From positions 48,496 through 112,495 of the forward strand of contig NZ_FOQA01000003.1 of the NCBI RefSeq assembly GCF_900113635.1: DNA of 64,000 nucleotides, in the 5' to 3' direction. Each line of letters starts with the position of its first letter. Within the stretch, counting starts at the first letter, position 1. Below the pieces are notes generated by a model, which saw only the letters and a list, made by a program, of their open reading frames with translations, did no database searches and was not told where the DNA came from. Below, piece by piece: positions 33,689-43,700 of this stretch. This DNA comes from Tindallia magadiensis (GTDB lineage: Bacteria; Bacillota; Clostridia; Peptostreptococcales; Tindalliaceae). The position numbers and the translations under genes are program-made.

Positions 33689-34379
33689 TCTTGAAAATCC
33701 AAACCCCGCATTAATTAGTATTATTGAGAACCCAGAGCAAATCATTACACTAGATGCAAATTTCCTGATAGCTCCTGATAGAAGGCCAATCACTAAAAGA
33801 GGCATCAGATTTGAACAGTTTACGGAGATCTGGCTAGACCCCATTTTCAGCACCTTTCCAAAACTGGCAATTCATGAAGCAGTGTATGATGAACTGGTAG
33901 GTATTTCTCCTCAAAACTATGTAGAGGCTAAGAGAGATAATGATCCACCTGAAATCATCATTCATACGGATTCTTCATTAAACGAAGTAGAGAAAGTCTT
34001 AAGGGATGCCATCGAGACTAGAATTGCTTCACATACAAAATATGAGCCATTACTTGATAATAAAGACGATCGTGGAGAAGTGAAGTCTCTATCCTACATA
34101 GCCGTCAAGGGATTATTGTACTTTGCTGCTAATGATCACAACGCTATTCAGCTCATTGAAAAGTCAGAAGAATGGTCCACTGGCCTAGATAATGTACAAG
34201 CCATCAAGATGTATGAGTTGATCTACTATCTCTACAAAAATGACCTGGCTGATAAAACAGCGATGAAAATGATCTATAAATACCAGTACTATCTAACCGA
34301 TCGGGAGAAAAGCACAAACCCTGGCTGGGGAGATTTTTCTTTTAGTATGGACAAATTATATGAATCCTACTTCAAATAA
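33678..34379 (+). CDS. PIN-like domain protein, candidate toxin or nuclease
   Basis: The product is 233 residues. ITLDANFLI (D26) matches the first strand and metal-binding Asp of PIN-type nucleases; acidic residues follow at E67/E72 in IHEAVYDEL, D131-E134 in DDRGE and D153 in AANDHNA, the spacing expected for the PIN active site, with a C-terminal extension of about 70 residues. This resembles DUF4411-type PIN proteins encoded with XRE/M78 partners, but the assignment is from motif only. Start ATG 33678 has GGGGAG seven bases upstream; ATG 33672 and 33675 are alternatives. It overlaps the M78 gene by 11 bp and is followed by the right repeat copy. Confidence 0.65.
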   Translation: MKINLENPNPALISIIENPEQIITLDANFLIAPDRRPITKRGIRFEQFTEIWLDPIFSTFPKLAIHEAVYDELVGISPQNYVEAKRDNDPPEIIIHTDSSLNEVEKVLRDAIETRIASHTKYEPLLDNKDDRGEVKSLSYIAVKGLLYFAANDHNAIQLIEKSEEWSTGLDNVQAIKMYELIYYLYKNDLADKTAMKMIYKYQYYLTDREKSTNPGWGDFSFSMDKLYESYFK

Positions 34380-34388
34380 ACGCGTACT

Positions 34389-34436
34389 TCGCTAAAGCAT
34401 CTCCCTAAAAGGACATTGCTTTAGCGGTTTTTTTAT
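34389..34436 (+). terminator. Terminator after PIN-like gene, repeat copy B
   Basis: TCGCTAAAGC and GCTTTAGCGG arms followed by TTTTTTTATTTT. It is a second version of the LCP terminator. Confidence 0.85.
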
Positions 34437-34470
34437 TTTAACGCATTTGACCTTTAATGATCGATTATCC
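34421..34470 (+). repeat. 50-bp direct repeat, right copy
   Basis: Identical to 32263-32312; the two copies lie 2158 bp apart and bracket the XRE / M78 / PIN-like genes. Confidence 0.9.
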
Positions 34471-34560
34471 ATTGCTTTTACGCATTCATCATTCTTACGG
34501 CTTACCTCTTTTGATCTTTAATTATCAATTATCAATTATCCATTGTTTTTACGCATTATC
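34437..34560. repeat. Intergenic repeat tract (ATTATCAATTATCCATTG family)
   Basis: Direct iterations of GACCTTTAAT, ATTATCAATTATC and CCATTGCTTTTACGCATT. Related tracts occur at 5344-5380, 32281-32340 and 46994-47100. Confidence 0.6.
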
Positions 34561-35970
34561 CATTTCCATTGCTTTCAACTGTTTTTCCAACAGTGGCGCC
34601 AGTTCATTAACCGGACCAGCCCCTACGGTAAGAATCATATCTCCTGCCGTTGCTAGACTGGCGGCTTCTCTGGCGGAATCTTCCGGCAAAGGTGCATATA
34701 CCGCCTTTCCACCTCGGATTCGTATTTCTTTCACCAAATCCTGGCTATGGATGAGGCCTCGGTCCGGCTCCCGAGCCGCAAAAATATCCGTCACCACCAC
34801 ACCATCGGCCAGTGCCAATGCATCGGCAAATTCGCTGAGAAGGGCTAGGGTTCGGGTGTAGGTATGAGGCTGGAAAATGCAATACACTTTTCCCTTAGGA
34901 GACACAGCACTCCTAGCCGTTTGTAGAGTTGCCAGAATTTCAGCCGGATGATGAGCGTAATCATCTACAACCGTAACGTCCTGCCAGTTCCCTAAGGATT
35001 CAAAACGTCGATGAAGCCCACGAAATTTCGGCAAGGTTTCTTTCAGATGATGGGGAGAAACCCCTAACTCAAGAGCCACCGCCAAAGAAGTTAGTCCATT
35101 GTGTATATGATGTTTTCCCGGAATGCCGAGAGAAAATCGTCCCAAGGGCTTCCCACGAAAATGCACGTCAAAAGAATAGCACCCGGTCGTATCCACTTCT
35201 AATTGGGAGGCTTTTAGATCACAGTTATCGCAAAGACCAACCCGGATCACAGGACAGGCAGCCACTCGGGATAAATGAGCGCTGTTTTCATCATCTCCGT
35301 TCATGACAAGCAAGCCCTCTGGTGGCAACTGAGCAACAAAATCTCCAAAAACAGCCTGGATTGCTGCCAGGTTTTCAAAATAATCCAGATGATCTAAATC
35401 AATGTTCAAAACAATGCCAATCCGAGGAGGAAAGCGTAGAAAGCTGCCATGATACTCACAGGCCTCCGTGACCAAATACGGGCTTTTTCCTACTTTAACA
35501 TTTCCGCTGATCTCATTAAGATAACCACCCACCAAAACCGTTGGATCCAGCTCGGCCCATTCCAGTAAGCAGGACAAAAGGGCAGTGGTGGTTGTTTTGC
35601 CATGACTGCCGGCAACAGCAACGGAGTGAGGGTATAGTTTCATGATTTTACCTAACAGGGAAGCTCGATCCATTTCAGGGATTTTTTGTAGCAAGGCTTC
35701 TTCTCGCTCCGGGTTATCCTTTGGAATTGCCGCGGAGTACACTAGCCAGTCTACAGATCGTACGTTAGAAGCCTGGTGACCTATCATAATTACCGCACCA
35801 CGATCCCGCAAACGGCGTGTGGTATCACTTTCCTCCCGGTCAGAACCAAAAACACGAATGCCCTGATCCAGTAGAATATGAGCCAAAGCGCTCATGCCAA
35901 TGCCGCCAATGCCAATCATATGTACGGATTGTATTTCTCGGAGATCTGCCAATTCTTGCACTTCTTTCAT
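34549..35970 (-). CDS. murC: UDP-N-acetylmuramate--L-alanine ligase
   Basis: MurC adds the first amino acid of the peptidoglycan stem peptide. The 473-residue product has the UDP-binding MIGIGGIGMSALAHILLDQG at residues about 17-36, the ATP-binding AGSHGKTTTT, and the C-terminal ligase domain with YAHHPAEI and FQPHTYTRT. ATG 35970 is chosen because AAAGGAGA lies upstream; the frame extends 26 codons further without a site. It is on the minus strand, convergent with the XRE islet and divergent from purR; in many Clostridia murC and purR are also adjacent. Confidence 0.96.
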   Translation of the reverse strand: MKEVQELADLREIQSVHMIGIGGIGMSALAHILLDQGIRVFGSDREESDTTRRLRDRGAVIMIGHQASNVRSVDWLVYSAAIPKDNPEREEALLQKIPEMDRASLLGKIMKLYPHSVAVAGSHGKTTTTALLSCLLEWAELDPTVLVGGYLNEISGNVKVGKSPYLVTEACEYHGSFLRFPPRIGIVLNIDLDHLDYFENLAAIQAVFGDFVAQLPPEGLLVMNGDDENSAHLSRVAACPVIRVGLCDNCDLKASQLEVDTTGCYSFDVHFRGKPLGRFSLGIPGKHHIHNGLTSLAVALELGVSPHHLKETLPKFRGLHRRFESLGNWQDVTVVDDYAHHPAEILATLQTARSAVSPKGKVYCIFQPHTYTRTLALLSEFADALALADGVVVTDIFAAREPDRGLIHSQDLVKEIRIRGGKAVYAPLPEDSAREAASLATAGDMILTVGAGPVNELAPLLEKQLKAMEMDNA

Positions 35971-36215
35971 TTTATATCTCCTTTCATTTGATTTGATGAT
36001 TAAAAGATCATATGTCGGGTATAAGCTTTGTAACTCTAATGCTGACATTCTCTATGCTTCTCCTTCATTATACACTAGGCCGTAAAGGAGTAAAAGCAAA
36101 TAGAATTAACAGAATCGAGTGACAATATCCATTTTTTTCTTGAATCCTTCGCTAAAAAAGAATAAAATAGTAAAAAGCCAGATGATTATTCCCTTTCAGA
36201 AAGGACAGAAGAGAA

Positions 36216-37046
36216 ATGGAGACAGGAAAATTCAGACGAAGTCAGCGCATTGCCGCCATGACAAGTCTGCTGGGGAATTATCCCGGACGCCTTTTTAGCC
36301 TTACGGAATTTAGCCAACAGCTAGATACGCCTAAATCGGTGTTGAGTGAGGACATCAGCATTGTTAAGGAAACTATGAAAGTTCTTGATATTGGAGAGGT
36401 ACAATCCGTTGCAGGTGCAAAGGGCGGCATTCGGTTTATTCCAAAAATGTCCCTTCACCGACAAAAAGAGTTTTTAGAGAAACTGGCGCAAGAGCTAAGC
36501 CAGCACCATCGGATTTTACCGGGCAGTTATCTTTATTATTCGGACTTGATCAGCCTTCCTGCCTATGTGCAGCCCATGGCTGAAATATTAGCCAGTTATA
36601 TGAAGCAAAGCAATCCACAGTATGTAGTCACTGTAGAGACGAAAGGAATTCCTTTAGCCTTTGCCGTAGCCAGAATATTAGATAAACCTTTTGTGGTGGC
36701 CAGGCGGGAAAGCTTGATGACAGAAGGCGCTACGGTGAGCGTAAATTATGTTTCTGGCAGCGGAAACGGGATGCAGCGAATGGTACTGCCCCGCCGAGCC
36801 ATAGAGCCAGGATCCAGGGTGGTCATGGTGGATGATTTTATGAGAGGTGGTGGTACCGCCAAAGGAATGCAGGATTTGATGAAAGAGTTTGAAGCGGAAG
36901 TGACGGATATAGGTGTACTGATGGCCTCGAAATCACCAGAAATCAAAAAAGGCGGTCGTTATACCACCCTATTGATTTTAGAAAACGCTGAAGAAGAAAC
37001 GGGGAAGGTAGACCTTTACCCAAACCCGGAACTATTCCAGGAATAA
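36216..37046 (+). CDS. purR: PurR-type purine operon repressor
   Basis: This 276-residue protein has the Gram-positive PurR layout: an N-terminal winged helix (about 8-72, with SLTEFSQQLDTPKSVLSEDI) and a C-terminal phosphoribosyltransferase-like domain with the PRPP loop VVMVDDFMRGGGTAKGM at about 202-218. It represses purine genes and responds to PRPP. It is the Firmicute type, unrelated to LacI-family PurR. It is upstream of spoVG in the conserved order. Confidence 0.95.
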   Translation: METGKFRRSQRIAAMTSLLGNYPGRLFSLTEFSQQLDTPKSVLSEDISIVKETMKVLDIGEVQSVAGAKGGIRFIPKMSLHRQKEFLEKLAQELSQHHRILPGSYLYYSDLISLPAYVQPMAEILASYMKQSNPQYVVTVETKGIPLAFAVARILDKPFVVARRESLMTEGATVSVNYVSGSGNGMQRMVLPRRAIEPGSRVVMVDDFMRGGGTAKGMQDLMKEFEAEVTDIGVLMASKSPEIKKGGRYTTLLILENAEEETGKVDLYPNPELFQE

Positions 37047-37204
37047 AGAACCAGACAACTGTATTTTAGGAGGAAGCAGTCATATTCCGGCCAGCCCTCT
37101 TAAGATAGCCGTTTTCCTGAAAGAGGTGCAGCAACCCTTCCAGAAGGAGTATCGGCAAATTAAGTTAACAGAATGAAAGACATCGGGAAGGTGGTGAAGG
37201 ACAG

Positions 37205-37534
37205 ATGCAAGTAACGGATGTAAGAATTCGTAAAGTGGCTGCGGAAGGTAAAATGAAAGCCATCGTTTCTGTAACCTTCGATGACGAGTTTGTGGTGCAT
37301 GACATCAAGATCATCGAAGGACAGAACGGGCTTTTCATCGCCATGCCCAGCCGAAAAATGGGAGAAGGCGACTTTAGAGACATTGCTCATCCCATTAACT
37401 CCGACACAAGAAACAAAATTCAGGACGCTATCTTTTTGCGCTATGAGCAAATGAACGAAGAAGAGGAAGCTCAAAGTGCTGAGGTAGGGTTAGAGTCCGG
37501 AGAAACAACGGAAGCAACAGAAGATGTAGAGTAA
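37205..37534 (+). CDS. spoVG: Septation/RNA-binding regulator SpoVG
   Basis: SpoVG is a small RNA/DNA-binding regulator of septation, envelope and virulence genes. The 109-residue product matches the family over [34 protein letters not shown] and the C-terminal helix. The last 20 residues are an acidic extension compared with the 97-residue Bacillus protein. Its start has GAAGGACAG. It sits between purR and glmU, as usual. Confidence 0.97.
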   Translation: MQVTDVRIRKVAAEGKMKAIVSVTFDDEFVVHDIKIIEGQNGLFIAMPSRKMGEGDFRDIAHPINSDTRNKIQDAIFLRYEQMNEEEEAQSAEVGLESGETTEATEDVE

Positions 37535-37550
37535 AGATGTGAAAAGACTT

Positions 37551-37597
37551 ACCCGTCAAAACCGAAAGAAATAAGAGCGGTTTTGACGGGTCTTTCT
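37551..37597 (+). terminator. Terminator after spoVG
   Basis: A perfect 14-bp stem (ACCCGTCAAAACCG and its complement) with a 13-base loop followed by CTTTCTTTG. The glmU promoter begins immediately afterwards. Confidence 0.85.
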
Positions 37598-37626
37598 TTG
37601 ACAAAAATACAGCCGACCAGTATAAT
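37598..37626 (+). promoter_or_regulatory. Consensus sigma-A promoter of glmU
   Basis: TTGACA at 37598-37603 and TATAAT at 37621-37626, 17-base spacer: all twelve positions match consensus. Confidence 0.85.
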
Positions 37627-37636
37627 TGAAAAGTAA

Positions 37637-37658
37637 GCCGAGGGAAAATCCCCTCGGC
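37637..37658 (+). other. Stem-loop in glmU 5' leader
   Basis: GCCGAGGG and CCCTCGGC form an 8-bp GC-rich stem with a 6-base loop at the very 5' end of the predicted glmU transcript. No U-run follows, so it may protect the transcript end. Confidence 0.6.
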
Positions 37659-37702
37659 AAAAAGTGCTTTCGTTGACCATACCCTAAAAGAGGTGAAAAA
37701 AG

Positions 37703-39061
37703 ATGAAAAGGCAAGCGGTTATTCTGGCAGCAGGAGAAGGAACTCGGATGAAATCTTCCTTACCTAAAGTACTACACCGGGTAACAGGTATTCCAATGAT
37801 TAACCATGTGACCAATCATGCGGCTCAGGTAGGAATTGAAGACTTGTTTGTCATTGTAGGCCATGGAGCGGAGGCGGTTTCGGCTGCTTTGCCGGAAAAT
37901 GCCAAAACCGTTTTACAGGCAGAACAAAAGGGGACAGGCCATGCCGTGATGTGTGCCATGGACCAGTTAGATCCAGAAGCACTGGTGCTGGTTCTTAGCG
38001 GCGATGCACCCTTGATCAGTGCTAAAACTTTGGAAAAATTGATTCACACCCACGAAGAGGGACAGTATGCGGCGACCGTATTATCAGCTCAGGTGGAAAA
38101 TCCTACCGGCTATGGTCGAGTACTACGCAACGAAGAAACCTGTGACCTTCTGGGAATCATCGAAGAAAAAGATGCTACTCCTTGGCAAAAGAGCATCAAA
38201 GAAATTAATTCTGGAACTTACTGTTTTCGAGGACAAGACTTGCTGAAGATATTACCGAAATTAAGTCAGGATAATGCGCAACAGGAATATTATCTGACAG
38301 ACACGTTAGCCCTTCTTAAAAACGAAGATCAGCCCGTAGGAATTTGTTGTATCGAAAATCCGGAAGAAATAATGGCCGTCAATACCAGAGCACAACTGGC
38401 GGAAGTAGAAGCCGTTTTTCGAAAAAGAATCAATCATCGGCATATGGTAAACGGCGTCACCATGGTTCATCCTGAAAACACTTATATCGATCATGATGTG
38501 ACCATTGGAAAAGATACCGTGATTGAAGCCGGTGCTGTGATTGAGTGTGGAACGGTTATAGGAGAAGGCTGTCACATCGGCCAGAATAGCCGGATCAGTG
38601 ACAGTTTTATTGAATCCCACGTGAACATTCTTCACTCGACGATCATCAGCAGCCGGGTAGGAGAAAAAACCAGCATTGGACCATATGCCTATTTACGGCC
38701 AGGGGCCTGTGTTGGAAAAAGAGTACGCATTGGCAACTATGTGGAAATAAAAAATGCTACCATAGGAGACGATTCCCGTGCGGCTCATTTAGCATACATA
38801 GGAGATGCAAAAGTTGGAAAAGATGTTAATATTGGTTGTGGCGTTGTGTTTGTTAATTATGACGGGAAAGAAAAGTATCAAACCGTAGTGGGAAATCATT
38901 CTTTCGTAGGAAGCAATGCAAACCTGATCGCCCCAGTTACCATTGGAGATCATGCTTTTATTGCCGCCGGATCCACCATTACGGAAGATGTTCCGGGAGA
39001 AGCCTTAGCCATTGCTCGAAGCCGGCAAAGTAATAAGGAAGAATGGAATAAAGCAAAATAG
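37703..39061 (+). CDS. glmU: Bifunctional UDP-N-acetylglucosamine pyrophosphorylase / glucosamine-1-phosphate acetyltransferase
   Basis: GlmU makes UDP-GlcNAc, a precursor for peptidoglycan and teichoic acid. The 452-residue protein has the N-terminal uridyltransferase domain with LAAGEGTRMKSSLPKVLH at residues 9-26 and a C-terminal left-handed beta-helix acetyltransferase domain (about 250-450) with hexapeptide repeats and the conserved RPGA and NYDG segments. It has a perfect promoter and a leader hairpin. It is followed by prs in conserved order. Confidence 0.97.
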   Translation: MKRQAVILAAGEGTRMKSSLPKVLHRVTGIPMINHVTNHAAQVGIEDLFVIVGHGAEAVSAALPENAKTVLQAEQKGTGHAVMCAMDQLDPEALVLVLSGDAPLISAKTLEKLIHTHEEGQYAATVLSAQVENPTGYGRVLRNEETCDLLGIIEEKDATPWQKSIKEINSGTYCFRGQDLLKILPKLSQDNAQQEYYLTDTLALLKNEDQPVGICCIENPEEIMAVNTRAQLAEVEAVFRKRINHRHMVNGVTMVHPENTYIDHDVTIGKDTVIEAGAVIECGTVIGEGCHIGQNSRISDSFIESHVNILHSTIISSRVGEKTSIGPYAYLRPGACVGKRVRIGNYVEIKNATIGDDSRAAHLAYIGDAKVGKDVNIGCGVVFVNYDGKEKYQTVVGNHSFVGSNANLIAPVTIGDHAFIAAGSTITEDVPGEALAIARSRQSNKEEWNKAK

Positions 39062-39154
39062 CCATTTTAATTAAATAGAAAAACAAAAATACAGGCAAAA
39101 CCCATGGCAAATCATGCCAATGGCCAACCATTTTAAGGAGGAGCAAATAAAAAA

Positions 39155-40102
39155 ATGAATATGAGTGGCAATGAAATCAAAATCTTTACGGGAAACGCCA
39201 ACCCTACCTTGGCGGCTGAAATCGCCCGGGAGTTGGAAGTTCCTTTAGGGAGAGCTTTAGTGAGTACCTTTAGTGATGGAGAGATCGCCGTTAATATTAA
39301 TGAAACCGTTCGAGGTGCCGATGTGTTTGTGGTTCAATCCACCTGCCCACCGGTTAATGATGCTATCATGGAACTGCTTATTATGATTGACGCCATGAAA
39401 CGAGCTTCGGCAGGAAGAATTACCGCCGTTCTTCCCTATTACGGTTATGCCCGTCAGGATCGGAAAGCCAAGGCAAGAGATCCTATTACAGCTAAACTGG
39501 TAGCTGACCTGCTAACAACGGCTGGCGCCGACCGAGTACTCAGTATGGATTTACATGCTCCTCAAATTCAGGGATATTTTAATATTCCGGTAGACCATCT
39601 GCTGGGGGTACCGATTCTAGTAGAATATTTCAAAGCAAAAGAGTTCGAAAATCCGGTAATTGTATCACCAGATATGGGAAGCGTTACCAGGGCCAGAAAC
39701 TTTGCTCACTACCTAGAAGCTCCCATTGCGATTATCGATAAACGGCGACCCAAGGATAATGTGGCAGAAGTAATGAATATTATCGGGGACATCCATGGAA
39801 AAACCGCTATTCTGGTAGATGATATGATTGATACAGCAGGCACCATCACCAAGGCCGCCGACGCATTGATTAATTTTGGTGCCACGGAAGTATATGCGTG
39901 TTGTACCCATCCGGTTTTTTCTGGTTCTGCCATTGAACGTATCAAAAACTCAAAAATCCAGGAACTAGTGGCCTGCAACACCATTCCTTTACAGGAAGAA
40001 AAACGTATCGACAAAATCCGCAGCGTTTCCGTAGCCCCGGTTTTTGCCGAAGCCATTAATCGAATTTACAAAAACAAATCAGTCAGCACCCTTTTTGACT
40101 AG
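39155..40102 (+). CDS. prs: Ribose-phosphate pyrophosphokinase
   Basis: Makes PRPP from ribose 5-phosphate and ATP. The 315-residue product has [28 protein letters not shown], the [14 protein letters not shown]/metal segment and the PRPP-binding [14 protein letters not shown] loop. It is the class I form. AAGGAGGAGC lies before the start; ATG 39161 is a minor alternative. It supplies PRPP for purine, pyrimidine and NAD synthesis, including the pncB salvage enzyme in this window. Confidence 0.97.
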   Translation: MNMSGNEIKIFTGNANPTLAAEIARELEVPLGRALVSTFSDGEIAVNINETVRGADVFVVQSTCPPVNDAIMELLIMIDAMKRASAGRITAVLPYYGYARQDRKAKARDPITAKLVADLLTTAGADRVLSMDLHAPQIQGYFNIPVDHLLGVPILVEYFKAKEFENPVIVSPDMGSVTRARNFAHYLEAPIAIIDKRRPKDNVAEVMNIIGDIHGKTAILVDDMIDTAGTITKAADALINFGATEVYACCTHPVFSGSAIERIKNSKIQELVACNTIPLQEEKRIDKIRSVSVAPVFAEAINRIYKNKSVSTLFD

Positions 40103-40124
40103 AGAAAGGAAGCGATGAAGTCTT

Positions 40125-40700
40125 ATGATCATTCTGACTGGTCTGGGAAATCCGGGTGGCAAATACGATGCCACCCGGCATAACATTGGTTTTCACGTTA
40201 TTGATACCTTGGCCAGAAATCATCATACAGAAGTAAATCAAAAAAAGTTCAATTCCTATTACGGAGAAATTCGTATCGGGAGTGAAAAAGTCATTCTGAT
40301 CAAACCGCAAACCTATATGAATCGCAGCGGCGATAGCATCGGTGCCTGGATGCGGTATTTCGACCTGCCAGAAGAAAACCTGCTGGTTATTTATGATGAT
40401 ATGGACTTTGCACCGGGAGAAATCAAACTTCGGGCTAAAGGCAGCGGAGGAACCCATAATGGAATGAAATCCATTATCCAGCATTTGGGAAGCAGCGATT
40501 TTCCAAGGCTTCGGATGGGGATTGGAAAACCTTTATGGGAAAGCACCTCCCAGTTTGTGCTGGGTCGATTCACACCAGAGGAAATACCCCTGATGCAAGA
40601 AGCGGTTAAAGAAGCGGCAGAAGCAGCAGAAACCTTTGTGCGGGAAGGGATTCAAATAGCAATGAACCGCCATAACACCAAAAAAGAATCAAAGAAATAA
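40125..40700 (+). CDS. pth: Peptidyl-tRNA hydrolase
   Basis: Releases tRNA from stalled peptidyl-tRNA. The 191-residue product has GLGNPGGKYDATRHNIGF with catalytic His at residue 20, the KPQTYMNRSG segment, YDDMDF and GSGGTHNGMKSI. It is 22 bases after prs behind GAAAGGAAG. The ctc/rplY gene that often sits between prs and pth in Bacillus is absent. Confidence 0.97.
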   Translation: MIILTGLGNPGGKYDATRHNIGFHVIDTLARNHHTEVNQKKFNSYYGEIRIGSEKVILIKPQTYMNRSGDSIGAWMRYFDLPEENLLVIYDDMDFAPGEIKLRAKGSGGTHNGMKSIIQHLGSSDFPRLRMGIGKPLWESTSQFVLGRFTPEEIPLMQEAVKEAAEAAETFVREGIQIAMNRHNTKKESKK

Positions 40701-40708
40701 AGAGCGAA

Positions 40709-40724
40709 GGTACCCTAAAGGGTA
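40709..40724. repeat. 16-bp palindrome GTACCC-TAAA-GGGTAC
   Basis: A perfect inverted repeat in the pth-mfd gap. A copy with one mismatch lies at 2578-2593, also followed by a GATCAAT-type tract. Confidence 0.5.
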
Positions 40725-40785
40725 CAGTCTTTAAGCAGTATCAATGATCTATGATCAATGCCTCTTATCGTGAAGGAGTTCAACC

Positions 40786-43700
40786 ATGAACGGAAAAAGT
40801 ACGTTACTTCCATTAAAGGAATCCAGAGAGTTTCAGCAGCTCATGGAAGCAATAGACCGAAAAGATCAGACTATCGGTCTTTATGGTTTATTGGACGGAC
40901 AGAAGGCCCACCTGACGGCGGGCATTTTTGCTGAGCAAAAAAAACAAATAGTGATCATCACCGAGACAGAAACTCAGGCAAGAGAAATCATGGAAGATCT
41001 TCGCTTTTTTGCACCGGTAGAACCCTGCTTTTTTCCCAGCCGGGAATGGGCACTGACAGACGCGGTCAACATCGGTACTTTTCAGGGGGAAGATCGGCTA
41101 AAAACCCTGGCAACCCTATGCCGGCAAAGTCCGGTTATGGTGACAACATCCATGGAAGCCTTGATGATAAAATTGCCGCCGCCAGAACTCTTTACCCAGT
41201 TGCAGATTAACCTAACCCTGGGCGAAGAAACCTGCCTTCAAAAATTGGTGGAGACTCTATACCATCAAGGCTATCAACGGAAAGACCAGGTCGAGGAAAA
41301 AGGAGATTTTAGCCTCCGGGGAGACATCATTGATATTTTTCCACCCATGGAAGAACAACCGATCCGGGTGGAACTTTTTGATGAAGAAATTGACTCCCTG
41401 CGTCGCTTTGATCCGGTCACCCAACAGTCCGTAGAAAAAATACAACATATTCAACTGAGTCCTTCAACAGAATGGCTTGCTCAACAAGAACATCGGGAAA
41501 GACTCACCCAGTACCTGCAGGAAGAACTGGAACAATTGTCCCAGAAAAAAACAGGGAAAACAGAGTTGCGGCAAAAAATGGTTCAAACCCTCCAAAAATG
41601 GGAGCATCATTGGTCCGGAAAAGAAATTGAAGGGTTTCAGACCACGGTTTACGAAAAAACCTATTCTTTACTGGACTATTTGCAGAAGGACGCCATCCTT
41701 GTATTAGATGAACCCCTTCGTTTAAAAACCGCTGCGGAAACCACTTTGGATAAATGGAAGGAAAGATATGCGGCTTTGCTGGAAGAAGGGAACATTCTAC
41801 CCCAACGCAGCCAATGCCTGATGGAAGCAACGGAGTTAAACAAAAAGTTTCAGAAATATCCGATGATTACCATGGACTTATTGCCACGAAACGAAACCCC
41901 TTTTCTACCAGAAAGTGTGGTGAATTTTACTACCCGGGGAATCCCTTCTTTTCAGGGGAAGATCAGTTATCTGCTGGAAGAAGTGAATCGCCTGCTACGC
42001 AAAGAATGTCGGATCATTTTACTGACGCCTAGCAAAGAAAAGGCCCTTAAACTGTTGGAAAGCTTTCGGGAAGCCGCTTTACCAGTACAATACCTGGTAA
42101 AAGACATAGAATCCCTGAAGGATATGCCGCCGGGAGTGATTTCCATTATTCAGGGCAGCATCCATAAAGGTTTTGAATACGTAAACGCTGGGCTGCATAT
42201 TATGTCAGACTTAGAACTATTTGGTGCCCCTAAAAAGAAAAAGCCAAAAAGAAGCCGGCAGGAAGGAAGATCCCTTCAATCCTTTGTGGAGCTAAAGCCG
42301 GGGGGTTATGTAGTCCATGAAAATCATGGTATTGGCCAATACCTTGGAATTGAAAGCCTTACGGTAGATGGCATTACCAAAGATTATCTGAAAATTGGTT
42401 ATGCAGGGGCCGATCATCTTTATGTTCCGACAGATCAGATGGATATGATCCAAAAATACATTGGAAACGAAGACCGAGCTCCTAAAATGAACCGGATGGG
42501 TGGTACGGAATGGACCCGTACCAAAGCCAAGGTTCAGAAAGCCATCGAAGACATGGCCGACGAGCTTTTGGAACTTTACGCCAAACGAAAAAAGCAAAAG
42601 GGCTATGCCTTTGGAAAAGATACAGAAATGCAGGAACAGTTTGAATACCTGTTTCCTTATGAAGAAACACCGGATCAGTTAAAATCCATCAACGAAGTAA
42701 AAGCGGATATGGAATCAGAACGACCGATGGATCGCCTTCTTTGTGGAGATGTAGGCTACGGAAAAACAGAAGTAGCTCTACGGGCTGTGTTTAAAGCCGT
42801 AGCCGACAGCAAACAAGCGGCGGTACTGGTACCGACAACCATCCTGGCCCAGCAGCATTTTAATACTTTTCAGGAACGCTTTGGACCCTTTCCCATCCGG
42901 GTGGAAATGCTCAGCCGTTTTCGGACAGCGGCCCAGCAACGCCAACTGCTGAAAGACCTTAAAAAAGGCATTGTCGATGTGGTGGTTGGCACCCATCGCT
43001 TACTGTCCCAGGACGTTCAGTTCAAAGATTTAGGTTTGCTGGTCGTTGACGAAGAGCAACGGTTTGGAGTGAAACATAAAGAAAGATTAAAAAGATTAAA
43101 AGCACAGGTGGATGTACTGACCCTTTCAGCCACACCGATTCCCCGAACCCTTCATATGGCTATGGTAGGCATACGGGATATGAGCGTTATTGAAGATCCG
43201 CCGGAAGAACGCTTTCCCGTACAGACCTATGTGGTGCCCCACAACCCTTCCTTAGTGGCCGATGCCATCGAACGGGAGATGAGCCGTGGTGGTCAGGCTT
43301 ACTATGTCTACAATCGGGTGGAAGGCATCCATTCCGTCGCCGCTGGTCTGGCCCGCCGTTTTCCTCATTTGCGTATAGGCGTTGGTCATGGTCAGATGAA
43401 TGAAAATGAATTAGAAAAGCTAATGCTGGATTATTATGAAGGATCCTACGATATTCTGGTATGTACCACGATTATTGAAAATGGACTGGATATTCCCAAT
43501 GTGAATACCATTATCATTCAGAATGCGGATCAACTGGGCTTATCCCAGCTATACCAGCTTCGTGGACGGGTAGGTCGCTCCAATCGGCAAGGCTATGCCT
43601 ATTTAATGGTAGAAAAAGGCAAAATGCTGTCTGGAGTAGCGGAGAAACGGCTTAAAGCCATCAAAGAGTTCACAGAATTTGGGGCTGGATTCAAAATTGC

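Noticed and set aside
32190-34560. CRISPR array formed by the iterated ATTATCAATTATC words
   Set aside because: Units are irregular, adjacent and lack unique spacers of constant length; no cas genes.
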